DNA of 64,000 bases, taken from the NCBI GenBank assembly GCA_900104855.1, contig FNSS01000001.1:7573001-7637000 (forward strand), read 5' to 3'. Source of the stretch: Rhizobiales bacterium GAS188 (lineage in GTDB: Bacteria; Pseudomonadota; Alphaproteobacteria; Rhizobiales; Beijerinckiaceae). The notes below the pieces were generated by a model. It did no database searches. It was not told the origin of the DNA and saw only the letters and a list, made by a program, of their open reading frames with translations. Position numbers and translations under genes: made by a program. Positions 60,650 through 64,000 of this stretch are shown piece by piece (position 1 is the first letter of the stretch; each line of letters starts with the position of its first letter).

Positions 60650-61627
60650 TCATGGCCAAACAGGTACGCCGTCCAGCCCCGCGGTTTCTGGCAGGCCGCA
60701 GATCAGGTTCGCATTCTGCACCGCCTGGCCGGCCGCTCCCTTGCCGAGATTGTCGACCACGCCCATCGCGATCACCAAGTTGCGCTCTGGATCGGCCGCA
60801 TAGCTGACGAATGCGAGGTTCGAGCCGGTAGCCCATTTGGTCTGCGGCGGCTTGTCGGTCACGCGGACGAACGCCCGCCCGGCGTAGAAGCGCCGGGCCG
60901 CGTCCAAGCACTGGCCCGTGGTGGCGCGGCCGCGGCAGTACATGGTAGCGAGTACGCCGCGGGTCATCGGCACCAAGTGTGGCGTGAACACCAGCCCGGC
61001 CGCGCTGCCGCCGCTCAGCCGCTCGATCGTCTTGGCAATCTCGGGCATGTGGACGTGCTTGAGCAGACCGTAAGGCACCAGGTTCTCGTTGCTCTCGGCG
61101 TAGCCGAACTTGCTGTCGGCGCCGCCCCGGCCGGCACCGGAGATGCCGGTCTTGACGTCGATCACGATGTTGCCAGGCTCGATCAGCTTGTTGACCAGCA
61201 GCGGCGCCAGCGCGCTCAGCGTCGCCGCGGGGAAGCAGCCGGGGTTGGCAACGCGGATCTGACCATCGATCTGGGCTGGCCAGACGTCGGCCAGGCCGTA
61301 CGCCCAACCCTCGACGTAGCGGTGGTCGCCGCCGATGTCGACGATCTTCACATCCTTGGGGACGCGCGCCAGCGCCTCGGCCGAGGCGCCCGTGGGCAGC
61401 GACGCGAACAGCACGTCGAGCTTCGGCAGGGTCACAGGGTCCCACTTCTCGATCACCAGCTCGGCCAGCTTGGCCGGCACACCGGGGAAGCGGTCCACCA
61501 AACGACTGCCGGCGCTGCCCTCGCCTGCGGCGTAGATTAGCTCGAAAGACGGGTGGCTCGCGACCAGGCGCATCGCCTCGCCACCGCCAAAACCGCTGAT
61601 CCCGACAATGCCGACGCGAATGCTCAT
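60650..61627 (-). CDS. argC: N-acetyl-gamma-glutamyl-phosphate reductase
   Basis: A 325-residue dehydrogenase of arginine biosynthesis: reduces N-acetyl-glutamyl phosphate to the semialdehyde with NADPH. Seen: GIVGISGFGGGEAMRLVASH (NADP turn and first helix), IGGDHRYVEG, the active-site cysteine in VANPGCFPAA, and KTGISGAGRGG with the flexible loop. The start at 61627 (MSIRVG) fits the family better than longer frames. No other arg gene is near, so it may be a second, horizontally acquired copy or belong to a specialised acyl-amino-acid pathway. Confidence 0.9.
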   Translation of the reverse strand: MSIRVGIVGISGFGGGEAMRLVASHPSFELIYAAGEGSAGSRLVDRFPGVPAKLAELVIEKWDPVTLPKLDVLFASLPTGASAEALARVPKDVKIVDIGGDHRYVEGWAYGLADVWPAQIDGQIRVANPGCFPAATLSALAPLLVNKLIEPGNIVIDVKTGISGAGRGGADSKFGYAESNENLVPYGLLKHVHMPEIAKTIERLSGGSAAGLVFTPHLVPMTRGVLATMYCRGRATTGQCLDAARRFYAGRAFVRVTDKPPQTKWATGSNLAFVSYAADPERNLVIAMGVVDNLGKGAAGQAVQNANLICGLPETAGLDGVPVWP

Positions 61628-61676
61628 GGTGGTGTCCTGCTGCTGGAATGGGCGAACAAGTTTAGCGAATTCGGGG

Positions 61677-61907
61677 TAGACCCAACCAGTCCCTTTCCTC
61701 GAAGGAATCTGGGTTGATCCTAGGCACCGTCGGAATGGGATCGGTCGCATGCTGGTCGAGAAAATAACCGGCGATCTCATAGAACAAGGATTCCAAGAGC
61801 TTTGTTCAGATGCAGAGATCAGAGATAAGCGCTCACACCAGGCCCATGCGAGGTGGGGATTTTCTGAGACCGATCGGGTCGTCTATTTTCGCAAGCCGTT
61901 AAAGTAG
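61677..61907 (+). pseudogene. GNAT acetyltransferase, C-terminal remnant (aminoglycoside 6'-type)
   Basis: After a stop, the plus strand reads PVPFLEGIWVDPRHRRNGIG and RMLVEKITGDLIEQGFQEL, then CSDAEIRDKRSHQAHARWGF and SETDRVVYFRKPLK, with a stop at 61905-61907. Motif A (RHRRNGIG) is the acetyl-CoA pyrophosphate loop, and the ending VVYFRKPL is typical of AAC(6')-I-like proteins. About 75 residues remain; the N-terminal half is lost. It is non-functional. Confidence 0.8.
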
Positions 61908-62030
61908 CTTCTTGCCTCGCCCGCAAATGCTTACGGTGTTATTTCGCCCCCTACCTGAACCGACCCCACAGGCAGGCGGCCAGAGCCCAACGGCGCGCGG
62001 CCCCACCATTCGATGAGACGGTCGCCTGAT

Positions 62031-62185
62031 CTACAAGCCCAGATAGGCCGCGCGGATGCGCTCGTCCGCGATCAGCTCGGCGGCTGGCCCGGCCATGGTG
62101 ATGCGGCCGGTTTCCATGACATAGCCCCGATCGGCGATCCGCAAGGCCGCATAGGGATTCTGCTCGACCAGCAGTACCGTGATTG
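62031..62185 (-). pseudogene. livF: Branched-chain amino-acid ABC ATPase LivF, C-terminal remnant
   Basis: The minus strand reads SPITVLLVEQNPYAALRIAD, RGYVMETGRITMAGPAAEL and IADERIRAAYLGL to a stop at 62031. This is the H-loop side and the last ~50 residues of a LivF ATPase, whose usual ending is xAYLGx. Upstream the frame leaves the family at about 62180. LivF-type transporters often adjoin phenylacetate/benzoate genes, which fits the paa genes to the right. Confidence 0.75.
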
Positions 62186-62318
62186 GCGACAGGCGTCGCT
62201 ATCCCCCTGTCCGACCTCGTTCGCGCCTTCTTTCGTCTAATAATTGACCGGCCGTTCGGATTATGCAAGGGGTTTCTCGAGCGGCGGGCAAAGCCGCGAC
62301 TGCGCGGGAGGGAAGCAC

Positions 62319-63106
62319 GTGTCCGACACGGTCAAGGTGGCGCTCGACGACGGCTTATTGAGGCTGACGCTCAACCGTCCGGACAAGCTGAATTCCTTCA
62401 ACGAGGAGATGCACCTGGCGCTGCGCGCCGCGATGCAGCGCGCTCACGACGAGAACGGCATTCGGGCGGTTCTGCTGACAGGGGCCGGGCGCGGCTTCTG
62501 CGCGGGCCAGGATCTGGGCGATCGCGACCCGCGCAGAAGCACCGCGCCGCTCGATCTCGGATATACGGTCGAGGCTTTCTACAATCCGCTCATCCGACAG
62601 ATGCGCAGCCTCAACAAGCTGATCATCTGCGCGGTCAATGGGTCGCTGCCGGAGCCGGCGCGAATATCGCGCTCGCCTGCGATATCGTCCTCGCGGCGCG
62701 CTCCGCGAAATTCATTCAGACCTTTTCCAAGATCGGCCTGGTTCCCGATTCAGGCGGCACATGGAGCCTCGCCCAGTTGCTCGGCGAGGCGCGCGCCAAA
62801 GCGCTCACCCTGACAGCCGAACCATTGCCGGCGGAGACCGCCGCGGCCTGGGGCCTGATCTGGAGAGTCGTCGACGATGCTGAGCTTGCGACCGAGGCCG
62901 AGGCGCTCGGCAGGAGGCTGGCGGCTGGTCCGACCTTCGGGCTCGGTCTCATCAAGCAGGCGATTCAGGCGTCGGCCGGAAATACGCTCGCTCGGCAGCT
63001 CGACCTCGAACGCGACCTGCAGCGCCAGGCTGGCCACAGTGCCGACTTTGCGGAATGCGTCGTGGCCTTCCTCGACAAGCGACCCGCCGAGTTCACCGGA
63101 CGGTGA
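62319..63106 (+). pseudogene. paaG: Enoyl-CoA hydratase/isomerase PaaG-like, single-base frameshift
   Basis: A GTG at 62319 after GGGAGGGAAG opens a crotonase: SDTVKVALDDGLLRLTLNRP, AVLLTGAGRGFCAGQDLGDR, then ICAVNG at about 62640. There the frame shifts: the expected VAAGAGANIALACDIVLAAR and FSKIGLVPDSGGTWSLAQLL continue in the next frame to the stop at 63106. Restoring one G in the GGG run near 62641 would give an intact ~262-residue PaaG, which isomerises ring-epoxyphenylacetyl-CoA. Either a recent mutation or a sequencing error. Confidence 0.85.
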
Positions 63107-63213
63107 GCACCGACTTTTCCGCCCCGAACGCCGTCGCCTGCGCCGAGGTGGCGGCGTCTACGACAGCAAGGTGACGGACCGGACGCACCGCCCAATCGAG
63201 AAGCAGAGCAAAA
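63103..63213 (+). pseudogene. Possible paaI scrap between paaG and paaK
   Basis: A GTG overlapping the paaG stop reads STDFSAPNAVACAEVAAS, similar to the start of a PaaI-type hotdog thioesterase. Another frame then gives GVYDSKVTDRTH, like the PaaI C-terminal strand. The ~100 residues between are missing. Too short for certainty, but paaI is the gene expected here. Confidence 0.25.
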
Positions 63214-63214
63214 C

Positions 63215-64000
63215 ATGGAAGATCTCTCGCCCCGCTTGGGCGATCTCGACCCGATCGAAACGGCCTCTCGCGACGAGATCGCGGCCCTTCAGCTTACACG
63301 GCTGAAGACGACGCTCCAGCACGCCTATCGCAGCTCGCCGCATTACAAAGCGAGGTTCGACGAGGCCGGTATCCATCCCGACGAGTTGAAGACGCTGTCC
63401 GATCTGGCGAAATTTCCATTCACGGTGAAGAACGACCTGCGCGACACCTATCCCTTCGGGATGTTCGCGGTTCCGCGCGAGAAGGTCGCCCGCATCCACG
63501 CCTCCTCCGGCACGACCGGCAAGCCGACGGTCGTCGGCTACACGCGAAACGACATCGAGATGTGGGCGAGCTGCGTGGCGCGCTCGATCCGGGCGGGCGG
63601 CGGCCGAGCCGGCGATGTCTGCCACGTCGCCTATGGCTATGGCCTGTTCACGGGCGGGCTCGGCGCGCATTACGGCGCCGAGAAGCTCGGCTGCACCGTC
63701 ATACCCATCTCAGGGGGCATGACCGAACGCCAGGTGACCCTGATCTTGGATTTCAAGCCGCGCATCATCATGGTGACGCCGTCCTACATGCTGTCGATCC
63801 TGGACGAGTTCCGCCGCCGGGGCATCGATCCGCGCAGCTCCTCCCTGGCCGTCGGCATCTTCGGCGCCGAACCTTGGACCAACGCCATGCGGGCGGAGAT
63901 CGAACAGGCCTTCGACATGCACGCCGTCGACATCTACGGCCTGTCGGAGGTGATCGGCCCCGGCGTCGCCTGCGAATGCGTGGAGACCAAGGATGGGCTG
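63215..64000 (+). CDS. paaK: Phenylacetate-CoA ligase (5' part, runs off the window)
   Basis: From ATG 63215 (MEDLSPRLGDLDPIETASRD) the frame is open to the window end, 262 residues of an expected ~430-440. AMP-binding landmarks: HASSGTTGKPTVVGYTRND (P-loop), YGYGLFTGGLGAHYGAEKLG, GAEPWTNAMRAEIE and DIYGLSEVIGPGVACEC. It activates phenylacetate with ATP and CoA, the first step of the aerobic paa pathway. Unlike its upstream neighbours, the visible part is intact. Confidence 0.92.
   Translation, partial: MEDLSPRLGDLDPIETASRDEIAALQLTRLKTTLQHAYRSSPHYKARFDEAGIHPDELKTLSDLAKFPFTVKNDLRDTYPFGMFAVPREKVARIHASSGTTGKPTVVGYTRNDIEMWASCVARSIRAGGGRAGDVCHVAYGYGLFTGGLGAHYGAEKLGCTVIPISGGMTERQVTLILDFKPRIIMVTPSYMLSILDEFRRRGIDPRSSSLAVGIFGAEPWTNAMRAEIEQAFDMHAVDIYGLSEVIGPGVACECVETKDGL

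Overview
The window is high-GC DNA that reads like an alphaproteobacterium, most likely of the order Hyphomicrobiales (Bosea/Methylobacterium/Bradyrhizobium-like). The pointers are the FixL/FixJ-style two-component genes, LysR- and TetR-rich catabolic clusters, an ABC substrate-binding protein of the PF04392 type and a tRNA-Gly(GCC) with an alphaproteobacterial sequence. This placement is an inference from gene style, not a phylogeny. Almost everything here is accessory DNA: no ribosomal, replication or cell-division genes appear, and there are many broken genes.

1-2.2 kb: a GHKL-type ATPase, a decayed FAD-oxidoreductase tail, a 3' fragment of tRNA-Gly(GCC), and the first copy of a ~700-bp direct repeat. 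The repeat begins at the tRNA anticodon hairpin and encodes a short AbiEi-like winged-helix protein. The second copy lies at 33.95-34.66 kb in the same orientation, so the two copies frame a 32.46-kb module that looks like one unit of a tandem island array at a tRNA-Gly site.

2.2-34 kb (inside the repeats): a dense set of redox and electrophile-handling genes. These are two Old Yellow Enzymes, two aldo-keto reductases, several short-chain dehydrogenases/NmrA-like proteins, a periplasmic molybdenum hydroxylase (IorAB-like) with its own cytochrome c, a DHA2 exporter, a cytochrome P460/DUF4405/cupin/carboxymuconolactone-decarboxylase set, a PEP-mutase-family enzyme, hydrolases and a cyclic-nucleotide-domain/thioredoxin-reductase fusion. 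Local regulators are three LysR and two TetR proteins. Six near-identical operator sites (consensus CTAYYGATAGATAG) sit in three divergent promoters between 22 and 27.3 kb and define a small TetR regulon. A truncated dnaE2 with three frameshifts lies among them.

34.7-45.5 kb: a multi-PAS histidine kinase overlaps a cascade of three response regulators. After it come a Tat-exported chloroperoxidase-like hydrolase, an IS256-family remnant, a metallo-beta-lactamase-fold hydrolase, a nitroreductase, a decayed quinone oxidoreductase, and an NAD(P)-binding protein translationally coupled to a secreted cupin.

45.9-58.6 kb: the least explained part. Three large genes run leftwards as a probable operon: a 1380-residue protein with a membrane-like middle and NHL-like repeats, a 927-residue pentapeptide-repeat protein, and a 456-residue protein of no recognised family. 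The first two share a repeated Trp/Asp/Tyr module of 45-60 residues. They are headed by a 17-bp near-perfect hairpin and flanked by a NarL-type regulator, a hybrid sensor kinase and a substrate-binding protein that has no permease or ATPase.

58.9-64 kb: a quinone oxidoreductase/TetR pair with a shared operator, argC, and then debris: a GNAT acetyltransferase tail, a livF tail, a frameshifted paaG, a possible paaI scrap, and the start of paaK, which runs off the window. This is a partly decayed phenylacetate-catabolism locus.
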